The notes: a model not told the origin generated them from the sequence alone. A DNA stretch of 55,197 nucleotides from CAJBLF01 sp041663325 (GCA_041663325.1 JBAZRN010000005.1:1-55197), one strand, 5' to 3'. Positions 11,546 through 22,079 are shown, counted from the stretch's first letter. A program made the numbers and translations.

Positions 11546-12163
11546 CTACAAAGTAAATCACATTTCTTGTAACATTTCCATAATAGTACTTAGAGGTATT
11601 CCCATCATAACATTCATAGGATTGCCGACAATGGTGTCGATAAACGTCATACTGTAATAATTAGAAGAATCAAATCCATGTGCATAAGTTTTATATTTTT
11701 CATCGCAATTATCTAGATATTTGTCTATCTCATTATCACTATATTTTCTCATGGTATTATTTGTTTTTACGCATTTTGAAAGTGTCTTACCTGTTGTTAC
11801 ATCTATCATATATACACCGCTATAAAAAGAAAATGTTTTTCATGACATTGCCTTTAGTCTCGCAAATCATTCTTCTCTAGATCTCGGTTTTTCCAAAATT
11901 TCACCATTAAATAATCCTACAGAATCAAATCAAACGACTATTCCTATTTTATGATTTTGTGCAACCGATTCTGCTTTTAATCTTGCTAAATGTTTCGTCA
12001 AATCTTCAGGGTTCGATGGTCTATCTGCTGTATATTCATCAACTTTACTTCCTTCGCTGGTAAAGTACAGTCAGAGTTTTTCGAAAATTTCAAGTCTGTA
12101 GGGAGATGTAGTCGCAAGGATGAGATCTTGTTTTTCTGAAACAGTGTTTTGATCCTTTTCCAT
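11546..12163 (-). CDS. Maf-like nucleotide pyrophosphatase
   Basis: 205 aa; stop TAG after reading through a TGA at 11558. LILATTSPYRLEIFEKL matches the Maf N-terminal phosphate loop (LASxSPRR) in diverged form. GFDSVGLFNGEILEKPRSREEGFARLKAMSGKTFSFYSGV is the central Maf block, and GNPMNVMMGIPLSTIMEML is the C-terminal GLPL block. Maf proteins hydrolyse non-canonical or methylated nucleoside triphosphates. The proximal Arg of the SPRR loop is kept but the first is Tyr, so specificity is uncertain. Confidence 0.8.
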
Positions 12164-12186
12164 ATATATTTTCAGTAAATAAAATG

Positions 12187-13167
12187 TTATTTTTCAAATT
12201 TTAAAAAATATTCTCTTGGTGACATTTTGATTTGTACAATTGTTTTCCATTCATTATCGACTTCTGAAATTCTTCTCAGTATATCACCATCCATAAAGAG
12301 AGGATCTATTATCCTGCTTTTACAGAAGATATGATGATCAAAATCATTGGGATCATTTTTATATGGAATTTTGTTATTCATACGCTGCCAATGCATAGAT
12401 AATTGTTTGTCGCTTTCAATATGAGCAGTGATTTTCTCCAAAACTTGTGTATCAGTTGTATAAAAATCATCAGCATTGAGATATCATTGTTGCCAAGCAT
12501 ATTTCAAACAGTCTCCAACGGCTTGAAGCATTGCCGCAGATTCAATGCAGGTCATATATTCATTCACTTTATAAAACAATTCTGCAAACAACTTAGCTGA
12601 TGCGATATCTATGAACACTCGCTTTTTATCTTTGACGATAAGATGCTTCAAAATATATGAAATATCCTCTGAGGAACAGATGGTATACGACCAAGCATCT
12701 CTTAATGCGTAATCTATCCTATCAGCACAGAGATCAGGTAATATGGTCTCTTTAAGAGGAAATTTTTTATCATCAATAATGTCGTTGATGTTCAAGCCAT
12801 GCTTGCTCAGTATGCCGGGGATATCCGTTTTATTGATAAAAGATTCAAAGATATTATCTTGATGATTCTGTTCTCTCTGATCTTCTTCTTCAAAAATATA
12901 ATCCAGACAATGAGAAAATGTCCCATGAGAAAGATCATGAACTAATCAGGAAATTTGTTCTTCATGTGATGCTCAATATTTTTTTAAGAGAAAGTAGACT
13001 CCTAGAGAATGATCAAAGCGTGAACGTGGTATGCTTGGAAAATATACATGAAAATATCCTGCTTGATTGATCCCTTTTAATCTTTGCATAGCGGGACTAT
13101 TTATAAGATCAAGAATTACCGGCTCTTGGATTTCAACACGCCCATATATATGATCATCATAAATCAT
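12187..13167 (-). CDS. HD-domain phosphohydrolase
   Basis: 326 aa. RFDHSLGVYFLLKKYG, ISGLVHDLSHGTFSH and LCADRIDYALRDAW are the ordered HD-superfamily motifs, with metal-ligand His in FDHS, the HD pair in LVHD and a distal Asp in ADRID. This layout matches the dGTPase-like or YwfO-like HD proteins. It probably hydrolyses a nucleotide. UGA-coded glycines lie just before LVHD and after KKY. Stop TAA; 23 bp to the Maf-like gene. Confidence 0.87.
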
Positions 13168-13270
13168 TCATTTTTCTCAATAAATAAAAAGTACATAAAG
13201 TTTTTTTGTGGCAGAAAGATGTTTTTTTATTTTATATTTCGTGCCTTATGACTTTATTGCTCAAAGAATT

Positions 13271-13717
13271 TTAGTGTCTATAGAGGACACCATCTAGATA
13301 ATTTTTTATTAATTTCTTGCTAGGAAAAAATAACGGTGTAGGAAGATTATGTAAGTCAAATCGTTTCCATTGAGTGATCTCATCTGGCTCCATAACTTGC
13401 GGTTCACCTTCACTATCTTCACACAAAAATCATATCGTTATAAAATGTTTATCTGGAACTATATCATTGGTTATGCTGATGATTTTAATAGTATCTGTAT
13501 TGATGGTAAGTCCAGTCTCTTCGAGCGTTTCACGAGCGCATAATTCTTCAAAACTTTCATGAAAACGCATCTTGCCTCCAGGCATAGTTCGTGTTCATTC
13601 ACCATGAAGTTCAGAGGACGCTTTGACGGGATCCACGTGTCTTTGACCAAGAAGAACTTTTCCTTCTCTAAGAATCATCACCCCGAATCATACTCCTACA
13701 TTAGTATTTTCTGCCAT
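13271..13717 (-). CDS. Nudix hydrolase
   Basis: 148 aa. The Nudix box is complete: GGKMRFHESFEELCARETLE followed by ETGL (G-x5-E-x7-REUxEExGU with TLEETG). It hydrolyses a nucleoside diphosphate linked to another moiety; the substrate is not readable. TGA codons sit at GVGFGVMI, GEGTRT and TIGFL. Lies 61 bp downstream of the small NrdD radical-domain gene and upstream of the HD gene, giving a run of nucleotide-metabolism genes. Confidence 0.9.
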
Positions 13718-13778
13718 GCTTTTTTACTTGTTATTTAAAAAAATTACTTGCTAGTTGCTCGTCCTCGGTTTACCGGGA

Positions 13779-14006
13779 TTAGTTGCCTTCACATCCGCAT
13801 CCTACAAATTCTACTTGCGGCGCAAAATGTCTTACAAATGCTGAGTTTGCGGTTTTTTGTTCGTCAAAATACTTTCTGCTATAAAATTCTGATTTTTTCC
13901 CGACATTATAATTGCCTACGGGCCTGAGATATCACATCACACGAGTGAATACCTGACATGGAGTTCTGTGGATCTCCTGCCCTTGTTTGTTGTAGAATGT
14001 TTGCAT
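13779..14006 (-). CDS. Stand-alone glycyl-radical domain of anaerobic ribonucleotide reductase
   Basis: 75 aa. TPCQVFTRVMGYLRPVGNYN followed by VGKKSEFYSRKYF matches the C-terminal glycyl-radical region of class III RNR (RVxGYLxP...GKxxEFxxR). The main nrdD, 176 bp upstream, lacks this segment, so the radical must be supplied in trans. The Gly of RVMGYL, the residue that carries the radical in NrdD, is a TGA codon at 13932-13934. ATG at 14006 was chosen; the frame is open further upstream without another ATG. The tail has CGCEGN. It is in a different frame from nrdD, so simple readthrough is excluded. Confidence 0.85.
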
Positions 14007-14040
14007 GGCGACAAAGCTGTTATGAAGGTAAAAGGTAGAA

Positions 14041-14176
14041 TTGTTGTACTGTTTGACACTAAATGTTAAGTTATAAATGCTAAGTTTTAAGTAGTTGTAT
14101 TTTTTTATTTCATGCTAAGTCTTAAATAAAAAGAATTCCATTATTTAGCGCTTAACATTTAACACTTAGCATTGTT
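14041..14176. repeat. Inverted repeat between the two nrdD pieces
   Basis: CTAAATGTTAAGTTATAAA with ATGCTAAGTTTTAAG at the left pairs with CTTAACATTTAACACTTAGC at the right, around a short AT-rich centre. It fills the gap between nrdD and the radical-domain gene. The same style of spacer hairpin occurs between unrelated genes elsewhere in the window. Confidence 0.6.
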
Positions 14177-14182
14177 GTTAGT

Positions 14183-16393
14183 TTAGTTGTTTATTTTACT
14201 CTCAGACATAATTCTGAGTTTTTCTGGGTCTGAGGTATGCTTTTTTCTGATATCCAGATTAAATTCATCCCCTATATAACCAAGCTCTTTATCGCATTTT
14301 GGACAATAATCATGTTCCCCTTTTATGTATCCATGTTTTGGACAGATAGAGAAGACCGGTGATATAGTGATATATGGGAGCTGGTAATTTGATATAACTT
14401 TTTTGACAAGTTGTTTGCATGCTTGCGCATTGGAAATTCTTTCTCACATATAGAGATGAAGTACTGTTCATCATGTGTATTTGCATTGTAATTCGTTTTG
14501 TTGCTCAAGCGCTTCAAAGGGATCATCAGTATAGCCGACGGGAAGCTGAGTAGAGTTGGTATAATAGGAAGCGTCTTTGGTTCAAGCTTGAATAATATTT
14601 GGGATCTGTTTTTTATCTTCTTTGGCAAATCTTGTGGTAGTTCATTCAGCCGGTGTAGCTTCGAGATTGTAGAGATTACCAGTTTCTTCTTGATATTGTT
14701 TGAGTATCTCTCTCATAAAATCTAAAATTTCAGTGGCGAATTTTTTTCCTTTGTCAGTAGAAATGCTTTCTTTGCCAGTAGTAAAGTTGAGGATAGCTTC
14801 ATTCATGCCATTGAGACCGATAGTTGAGAAGTGGTTTCTAAATGAATGGAGATATCTTTTGGTATAAGGATACAACCCTGCATCTAACCATTTTGTAATC
14901 TCTTTTCTTTTCAGTTCAAGAGATGTTTTGGCTAGATTCATAAGGTTACGAACCTGAGTTTTAAATCCTTCCATATCTCACATAAAATTATATCATATTC
15001 TGGCCATATTCAAGGTTACTACTCCGATAGATCACGTCATTTCCGCTGATCAAAAAAGACCTCCTCCTCTTTTTTCCAGCTGAGAAAGGTCGAGTTGTAA
15101 TCTACAGCACATGGATCTTACCGCGCCTGGTTTATACGCATTAGGATTTTTTTCTTTAGTAATAGTGCCATCTTTATTTTTGATGACTTTAAATTGCGAT
15201 CCTACAAAGTTTTGGAAATAAGGGATTCCGTATTTGGCCGTCATTTCAAAGAGTAAATCGATATCCGGATCATTTCGTGGAAAGTCTTCAGTGATATTAT
15301 ATGTTGGTATAGGGAAAGTGAATACTGAGCCAGACGAATCTCCTGCCGTATACACCTCAATAAGTACTCTGTTGATCAGCCTCATTTCTTCTTCAAGTTC
15401 GCTGAATTTTTTATAATAATATCCTTTCTCTATCCCTCAAAGCATCAGTGACTTGTCTTTTAGATCTTCAGGACATGCCCAGTCGAGGGTGATATTGGTA
15501 AACGGCGTTTGGGTTCCCCGACGTGAAGGGACATTTAATCCAAAGATAAAATTTTGCATCTGCTGGGTGACGTATTTATGAGTTTTTTTGTAGAGATATT
15601 TCTTTTTTTCTTCTTCGTTGCCAAAAGACACCTTTAGCTCTTTTAATTCTGTTTCAAGTTCGGTCTTGTATTTATGGACGAAGGGAGCTAAATAGGTATC
15701 GAAAGAGGAAAACGCTTGCGCACCAGCCCATTCGTTTTGAAGGGTTCAGAAAAAATTAATCATTTGGTTGACAGCTGCTTGAAGATTTTTTGGCGGTGCT
15801 GATTGTACTCTATTATCGATCCCGTTAAATCCTTCTTCTAAAAGTTGTCTAAGACTTCGTCCTGCGCAATATCAGGCAAAAAATCCTAAATCGTGGATAT
15901 GGTAATCTCCATTTCTATGTCAATTGCCGATTTCAGTTGGATAAACATGGGAAAGCCAGTAATTTGCCGTCAATTTTCCAAAGCCATTGAGGATAAGTCC
16001 CCCCAAAGAAAAACCCTGATTGGCGTTTTCATTTACTCTCCAGTCGCTTTGATCAAGATATTCATCCATAGTTTTTTCCACTTCGATGACGACTTTCTCT
16101 TGTGCTCTCGATTCAGCTCTTTTTTGTCTATAAATGATATATGCTTTGGCTACGGTATCATGACCTTCTTTCACCAATATCTTTTCTACAATATCTTGGA
16201 TGGTTTCTATATTGGGGATTTCTTTCCCTACTTTCTTTTCGACTTCTTTGCTCACTTTTTTTGCGAGTATAGGCACTTCTTTAAAGTCTGTCCCCCCAAC
16301 AGCTTCTATCGCTTTTTTGACAGCAGCTTCTATTTTGCTTATATCAAAATCAATAATTGCTCAATTTCTTTTTCTTACTTTATAGATAGCCAT
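14183..16393 (-). CDS. nrdD: Anaerobic ribonucleoside-triphosphate reductase, catalytic part without radical domain
   Basis: 736 aa; ATG at 16393, stop TAA. N-terminal ATP-cone (about 1-95: KVRKRNGAIIDFDISKIEAA) gives allosteric control. The catalytic barrel follows (NRHRNGDYHIHDLGFFAGYC; NITLDWACPEDL; GAVRSMCCRLQLDLSQL, whose Cys pair includes the expected thiyl-radical Cys; TTTRFAKEDKK). The C-terminus has the zinc-site pattern CPKHGYIKGEHDYCPKC, but then ends LGYIGDEFNLDIRKKHTSDP and about 20 further residues, without the RVxGYL radical motif. That motif is on the next gene (13779-14006). Reduces NTPs to dNTPs in anaerobes. Upstream NrdR boxes at 16547 imply repression by NrdR. Confidence 0.93.
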
Positions 16394-16546
16394 ACTTTAT
16401 AATTCTAATGATTAAAAGATTAATAATATTATTAAGATTAAAAGATTAGGTATATACGCGAGTAAGTAAGAAATATTTTAATATTTTAAATATTTAAATT
16501 TTTTAATTGTGTTTTAGTATTTACAAATCCTCAAAATATAGTAAAT

Positions 16547-16595
16547 ACACAAGATATTGTGGTTTACGGAAAAACGTAGCCACTATATATAGTAA
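16547..16595 (-). promoter_or_regulatory. Tandem NrdR boxes upstream of nrdD
   Basis: ACACAAGATATTGTGG (16547-16562) and CCACTATATATAGTAA (16580-16595) both match the NrdR-box palindrome ACACWATATATWGTGT. Their starts are 33 bp apart, about three helical turns, the usual arrangement for cooperative NrdR binding. They lie 150-200 bp upstream of nrdD, in the 322-bp spacer 16394-16715, which otherwise holds only AT-rich sequence and the promoter that these boxes presumably control. Confidence 0.75.
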
Positions 16596-16715
16596 CATCG
16601 CTTCATTGCAACGGAAAATTCGTTAAAAAAAATTGTAACAAAAATATATATTTGAAGCATGATTGTGACTATAAACAACCTTACCTTCGTTTCCTCTCTT
16701 TGCTATGTGTAATTG

Positions 16716-18122
16716 CTAGATGTTCTTAAACTTATACAACTCTAATCCATTGATCATACTCGTCTTTTCATCTTTAATCGCTTCGTTTGCTTGGACGATA
16801 ATAATTTTATCATCGAGCGAAATGTTTCATTTGAAGATGATTCTGATCATTTCTTTTCCGATTCTTTTGAGATTTTCATAACTAAATGACAATGAAATTT
16901 TATATCCTCTGACTCCTCGAAGCATATTAAGATATCTATAATTTTCGTCGCTCTTGGTAAAAGCGATGATCGGTACTCTAGGTTTCAAACTGGAAAGCCT
17001 ACCTGCGGAATAGCCGTTCTCCGTATACAAAACTATAGCTCTGACATCTACTTCTTGAGTAGCTCTATGCGCATTATAGATAATATAATCTCTTACCATA
17101 AATTCATTGTTCGCATAGAAACGAGTCAGTTCTTGCGGCGCTATCTTGAGTTCCAATGTATCCAAAGTATCAGAAAGCTGCGTGATTATATTGAGTGGAT
17201 CATCTTCTCTGAGCAAGGTATCAAGCATATATGCATCTGCCGCCATATGAGAAAATTTTTTCAACTGAGTTTCATTGATAAGTTGATATTTATTTTTTTC
17301 AAACTTACCGACGAAGCTAACAATCGCTGGCTTTCCTAGGACTTTGCATTTTTGCACTAAGATTTCTTCATTCAGCTTCATTGCTTTCATCGCTTTCTCT
17401 ATTTTTTCAAATACAAAAATCAATCCATCTGAAATATCAAGCAGATCATCTATATTTTCCAATGCCTCAGGAGTTTCAATTTTCGCAAGGATTTTCATGT
17501 TGCCTGCATTTTTGGTCGCCAAAAATTGTTTCAGTTCTACAATATCATCTCTTGTTTTTACTAGAGAAGGAGCCATGACGTGAACGCCATATTCCAGTCC
17601 CCGTAAAATGTCATGTTTATCTCTCTCGCCAAGAAAAGGGAGATTGAGATCATAATTTTGGAAAAAAACTCTATCAAACTGAATAATCCATCCTCATTCA
17701 ATCACCTCACACATGGTTGCATGTTCTTTATTAGATTTGATTTTGATCACGACACCACTTTGCTGAAACTTAATCACCTGTCCGACTTTCAATTCACGAA
17801 GAAACGCTGCATCGACAAAAATTCTTTTATCATGTTCCTGAGCGTATTCGCTATATTCTATCTCTATCGTTTGTCTTGCTTTGACTTTGATGTCCAAGAC
17901 ATTCTTCACTCTAATATCAGATCACCTCGTCTCCATCATAATAGTTTTGCTATTGTCGAGCTTCATGATCGTGTCGATATATTTTTTATTATTATCGTCA
18001 AACCCGCCGGACAAAGAGATTCTAAAAATATCTACCATATTGATGACTTTGGAAAGCACGGTTTCTTTGGCTAATGTCGGTCCTACACCTGCGATGATTT
18101 TGGAAAAATGGAAGTTGTTCAT
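16716..18122 (-). CDS. Pyruvate-kinase-like protein, lacking the MARGDLG loop
   Basis: 468 aa, normal length; stop TAG. Family blocks are present in order: KIIAGVGPTLAKETVL and FRISLSGG (in place of RxNFSHG), a beta-barrel B-like domain (about 70-155), MAPSLVKTRDDIVELKQF, ILAKIETPEALENIDDLL, SDGLIF, then the C-terminal domain AHRATQEVDVRAIVLYTENG and RVPIIAFT. The metal/phosphate loop normally reading VARGDLGVEI after SDG is replaced by VFEKIEKAMK, and the SHG motif is altered. Catalytic Lys and Glu of KIET remain. It may be a degenerate or repurposed pyruvate kinase rather than a normal glycolytic one. Confidence 0.8.
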
Positions 18123-18126
18123 GCGA

Positions 18127-18245
18127 ATCGGAATTTAGAATTTAAAATTTAGAGTTTAGAGTTTAGAGTTTAGAATTTAGATTTTCTAAATTTAGAATTT
18201 TGAATTTCTAAATTTTCGGTTTGTTTCCTCTTTCTAAATTCTGAA
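18127..18245. repeat. TTTAGAATTTAGAA-type intergenic repeat
   Basis: Iterated TTTAGAATTT/TTTAGAGTTTAGAG units on the left are followed by TTCTAAATTTAGAATTTTG and TTTCTAAATT on the right, so the tract is both tandemly repeated and self-complementary. The same family recurs at 22080, 33300, 36314 and 36750. Confidence 0.6.
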
Positions 18246-18250
18246 CTATT

Positions 18251-19683
18251 TTATAGTTTGTTCGTATCTACAATGACAAATCATTTTCTGCTCAATGTCT
18301 TTACTAATTCTTTGTTCTTGATAGTGACCATACCGCGATTGTCTGCAATAAAGTATGCGATCTCATCTCCGATAAGGAAACAGATATTTTGATCAGCAAA
18401 TTCAATCGGGAAGAGGATGTCAGTTATATTATTTTTTTTCGGTGAGTTTACTTGTGTCTTTACATCCAAGAGAGGAAGATCATCAAAGCTTTTCAAATTG
18501 ATTTTCAATCACATATCTTTTTCTAACTGACTAATATTCGCGCCTGCTTTTCCAATGACACGTCCTTTGGATATTTCAGGGATATAGACGTCGAGATTGG
18601 AAGATCACTTTATTTTCAGAAGAAAGTCACATGGCAATAATTGCTGCAATTTTTGCGTAATCGTATGTTTCGCATATTCACCAAGCGCAGTTTTTCACTT
18701 GCTCTTCAGTCATCATTCATCACTTGTCCCCAAAAGGGGCATCACGACTATTTGTTCTCCGAAGGTATATATTTCATATTCTACTTGTTTAGTCAAAAAA
18801 CTCGTTATTATTATTACCGGTCTTGCGAGGTCTTCTGACTCCATTCCTTCAGGAACTTTTACCGTAAGCTGAAGTGTGTATATTTGTTGGATAACTCATT
18901 TATCTATATAGATGACCGTATCAATTACCTGCGGGATGACTCCCATTTCGATAGTTCCTAAGAATCTTTGGATGCTATCTACGGCTCTCGTGGCGTGAAT
19001 TACTCCCACCAACCCTATTCCCGTCAATCTCAGATCTTTATATAATTCAAAGTCAGAGGTATTCCTTACTTCATCATACACCGTATAATCTGGTCTTGAG
19101 AGCAAAAGGATATCTCTCACTTCATCATGACTTCCATACGTGAAACTATATTGGACGATATCATCAGAGACGAGGAGATCACGAGGGGATTCAATAGTTT
19201 TGATAATGTTGTTGTCTTTGTGATAGACGTCAATTAATGCTTGAGCAAACGTAGTCTTTCAACTTCCTGGCGATCATGAGACCAAAATTCCTTTCGCCTG
19301 ATTTCTCAATAAATTAAAGATCTCTGGATCCAGATGATAATCTTCCATGGTCAGGGTTTTGATCGGTTTCACTATCGTCATTTCCAATCCATCAGAAAGC
19401 GGAGGATAGACGATCACTATTCTATATGGTCCGAGCTGAAGAACTTTGGAGAGTTTTCTATCGATTTCTATAAATCCATCATCTCTGTTTTCTATTTCCT
19501 NNNNNNNNNNTCAATAAACTTATTCATTTCCTCTTTATTCATAGACTTTTTATCAACGACTGGCTTCCAGTTTCCTGGGCTACCCTTTTTTCTGATAATA
19601 GAGCGACCTTCCTTGATATGAAAAGACATTGTCGTTTCGTCGAAGTATTGGTCGAGAAATGAATTTCAGATGATTTGTTGCAT
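18251..19683 (-). CDS. KH-domain T2SS/T4P-type secretion ATPase (COG1855-like), interrupted by assembly gap
   Basis: Starts MQQIIGNSFLDQYFDETTM at 19683; the gap 19501-19510 breaks the frame. After the gap: PYRIVIVYPPLSDGLEMTIV, KPIKTLTMEDYHL, Walker A LVSGSPGSGKTTFAQAL (two of its glycines are TGA), the Walker B region LLSRPDYTVYDEVR, GVIHATRAVDSIQRF, then a C-terminal KH domain (SKGRVIGKAGANISQLEKDM, GxxG-type). This order matches the PilT-like ATPases with a C-terminal nucleic-acid-binding KH domain found in archaea and CPR bacteria; the PIN domain those often carry is not present upstream. Role unknown. Stop TAA. Confidence 0.8.
19501..19510. other. Assembly gap (10 N)
   Basis: Ten N characters mark a scaffold join of unknown true length. 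The reading frames on either side of the gap do not agree at length 10, so the real gap differs from 10 bp. Confidence 0.98.
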
Positions 19684-19689
19684 GTTTGA

Positions 19690-19834
19690 AAATTTTACGG
19701 TGTAAAATTTTAATGAATAATGAATAGTGAATAATGTCGGACTTGTTTTGTAATGGACTATTGTAATTTACGATAGGGTATAATAAGATGATTCATGCAT
19801 TATTCATTATTAATTCTTAATTTTTAATTATTTT
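19690..19834. repeat. Intergenic inverted repeat, TAATGAA family
   Basis: TTTTAATGAATAATGAATAG at the left and ATTATTCATTATTAATTC at the right are complementary arms about 80 bp apart. Strongly similar in design to the spacer at 2522. Confidence 0.6.
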
Positions 19835-20332
19835 TTATTTACCAGTGCATTCTCAGTCATATAAGAATGTCGCTAACTTATTTGCATTCATTGTGCATCT
19901 ATTTCCAAAGGTTTGTTCGACTGGTTCGCATGGCGCTTTGATACATTGGACAGCGACGCTTGCACAAACAGGTGCGTATTCCATAGTACAAACTGTTCAT
20001 TTGTCTCATGTAGTTGATAAGCATTCTCATCTGAAGTATGCTCGTTCTTCACAGTTAGTCCCGTCAGGGAGATGACACATACCATATTGTCCGCCTGTTC
20101 ATTCTAGTATTTCAAGTGTTCATCAATTGTTTACACAATTTGTCGAAGCGGGATTAGCTAACCCAACAGCGCCAGTGCTTGTCTGATCTGTGAAATCTGA
20201 TTGGATATTCGTAGGAATTCATAGCATATTAAGCGCTTTTTGTGATATCGGTAGCTGAGGAGTTTTTATTAGGAACAAAAATCATAGCCCGAGAAGGACG
20301 AGAATAAATAATATCCAGATAACTTTTTTCAT
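19835..20332 (-). CDS. Membrane-anchored DUF333 plus Kazal-like protein
   Basis: 165 aa. N-terminal anchor MKKVIWILFILVLLGLG, then linker KTPQLPISQKALNMLGI. Residues about 55-105 are a DUF333 ('putative hemolysin') domain: GLANPASTNCVNNGGTLEI, GGQYGMCHLPDGTNCEERA, YFRGEC. Residues about 115-163 are a Cys-rich Kazal-type protease-inhibitor-like module: CTMEYAPVCA, CIKAPCE, FGNRCTMNANKLATFLYDGE then C. Both are extracytoplasmic, disulphide-prone modules. Two TGA glycines complete the DUF333 consensus NNGG. Follows a related anchored protein by 52 bp. Confidence 0.85.
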
Positions 20333-20384
20333 GGAATATATGCAAGAATAAAGAACACACTACTTGTATAGTATTTTTATTATG

Positions 20385-20666
20385 TTATTTTTCGCAGTCT
20401 GGAGGCAAATCACATCCATGATCATCTTTTCCGCCATCTACAATTTTTCCATCTGGACAAAATCATGGTCATGGTTGAGATCGTTGAGGACATGGGAAAT
20501 TTTCGTCTACGTCAGATTTTTCTGTGATTATATTGCCAGTCATTTGGATTCCTAATGTTGTCATCACTTTCTGCGAAATCGGCAATTCAGGATTTTTCAC
20601 TACATAATATAAAAGCCCAATCGCCAGAAGGAGAAGGACAATCAAAATCCGAAGGAATTTTTTCAT
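20385..20666 (-). CDS. Small membrane-anchored Cys-containing protein
   Basis: 93 aa. MKKFLRILIVLLLLAIGLLYYV anchor, then KNPELPISQKVMTTLGIQ, nearly the same linker as the downstream DUF333-Kazal protein (KTPQLPISQKALNMLGI), so the two share an anchor-linker module. The C-terminus has four cysteines in CPQRSQPGPGFCPDGKIVDG and CDLPPDC; CPDG...GxDxxGC resembles the CPDG-type calcium or disulphide motifs of small secreted proteins. Function unknown. The two genes form one minus-strand unit. Confidence 0.75.
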
Positions 20667-20927
20667 TTGCTGCGTTACAGAAGGATAAAATTAAGCTACG
20701 TTACAAAAGGATAAAATTAACTAAAACCAGTAGAAGAAAAAAGGACTTGGATATTGTTCCGTCCTTTGGGTTGTCGATGTGTCGTCTATATGTTTTGTTT
20801 TAAAATTGTAGATATCATAAAGTATAAATTGGTTGTCATAACAAGAGGACTTATATTGATTTTTTTTGAAATTTCAATATAAAAGCATAAACTCAGAGCG
20901 AATTCTGGCTTTTTACCTAGTATTTTT
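20667..20927. other. Intergenic region with a short direct repeat
   Basis: CGTTACAGAAGGATAAAATT (from 20673) recurs as CGTTACAAAAGGATAAAATT (from 20699), a 26-bp period. Further right GGACTTGGATATTGTTCCGT followed by CC can form a GGAC/GTCC hairpin with a T-run on the minus strand. It separates divergent genes. No ORF seen. Confidence 0.5.
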
Positions 20928-22073
20928 GTGATGACTTTTAGCGTAAACGGTATCAAACAAGAAAAAAATGAGAAGTATACTATAGAGATGTTGGTCTGTG
21001 CAGACGCTCCATTGCTTGTTAGAAAAATTCTCGAAGAACATACTATTCTGATTCTTTCTCTCAAAGAATTCACTGACGACAAAAAAACGTTCGGGGATAT
21101 TTATTTTACGATTAATCTTAATTTCCAAGATATAGACATTGTCACAAAATATACCGATATCCAAGAAGCCTGCAATTTTTTTACCTTCATCGGATTCGAT
21201 ATTGCTCGTATCAACAGCTATTCCAAGCCGCTTTCAAAAAAAGAAATAGACGCCATTATTTCCCATGCGCAAAGTGATGCAGCAAATAAAAAGACACAAG
21301 TCCGTGAACAGATAGAGAAAATGGAAAACGAAGAAAAAAAAGTCTATGAGGACGTACATTTGGAGTCAGCAAAAAAAATTATTTCAAGAGTGTTTGAAAA
21401 GATAGACGAGACGACCAAAAGATCAGCTGGCGCGATTTCATTACAAGATACAAAAAAAATTAAAGCGCTTGCCGATGAGCTCAAAAAGTTACGTATGGGG
21501 ACCAATTTCGAAAAAATCAGAGAGATCATCCAGGAAATATTCAAAATGATAGAAAAGATTAACGACAAACGATATGCGAGCATACAGAATGCGAATGACA
21601 CGATTTCCAATGAATCATTAGTTACCAAAGTGGATGTAGATAAAGAACTTGAGAGAATGGAAAACGTCAAAATCCTGAAATCGCTTGGTGCGCACATCTC
21701 GCTCAAGAACCAAGATTACGCGATATTCGGTTCATCAGCTATTTTTCGAAAGTTTCTCCAAAAAGATTTTCTGCTTAAGGTATCTAACCTGTGATGACTG
21801 CTCTATTCGCTCTATGATATCACTGAATTTATTGTGGTTATCGTGATTTCTTTGTTATGAATTTACACGTTAGCCAACGATATTTACCTCTTTTCGACCA
21901 ATCAATTTAGCTTTGCGTTCTCGCTTATCAGCATAGGAATCCGATGAATAGTCATCTTCGCGTCGAGATATTTCAGAAATAAATCAGTAGGAAAGTTATT
22001 ATTGATCATATTGATTGCGATAGGGTTGCATTATGCATTGATGTGGATGATAACTGCTAATTTCGCGCTTTAG
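20928..22073 (+). CDS. Unknown protein: N-terminal cytoplasmic domain, coiled coil, C-terminal membrane helices
   Basis: 381 aa (ATG ATG at 20928/20931); stop TAG. Residues about 1-110 form a compact domain (SVNGIKQEKNEKYTIEMLV; SLKEFTDDKKTFGDIYFTI). Residues about 110-250 are Lys/Glu-rich and probably coiled coil (QVREQIEKMENEEKKVYEDV; RVFEKIDETTKRSAGAISLQ). The last 100 residues hold about three membrane helices with UGA glycines. A cytoplasmic domain joined by a coiled coil to a membrane anchor suggests a scaffold or tether. I do not recognise the family. Upstream of a second membrane gene. Confidence 0.75.
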
Positions 22074-22079
22074 GCAAAA

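Noticed and set aside
14183..16393. Intein or intron as the cause of the nrdD split
   Set aside because: The 176-bp gap holds only an AT-rich inverted repeat, too small and without splice motifs for an intein; reading frames differ.
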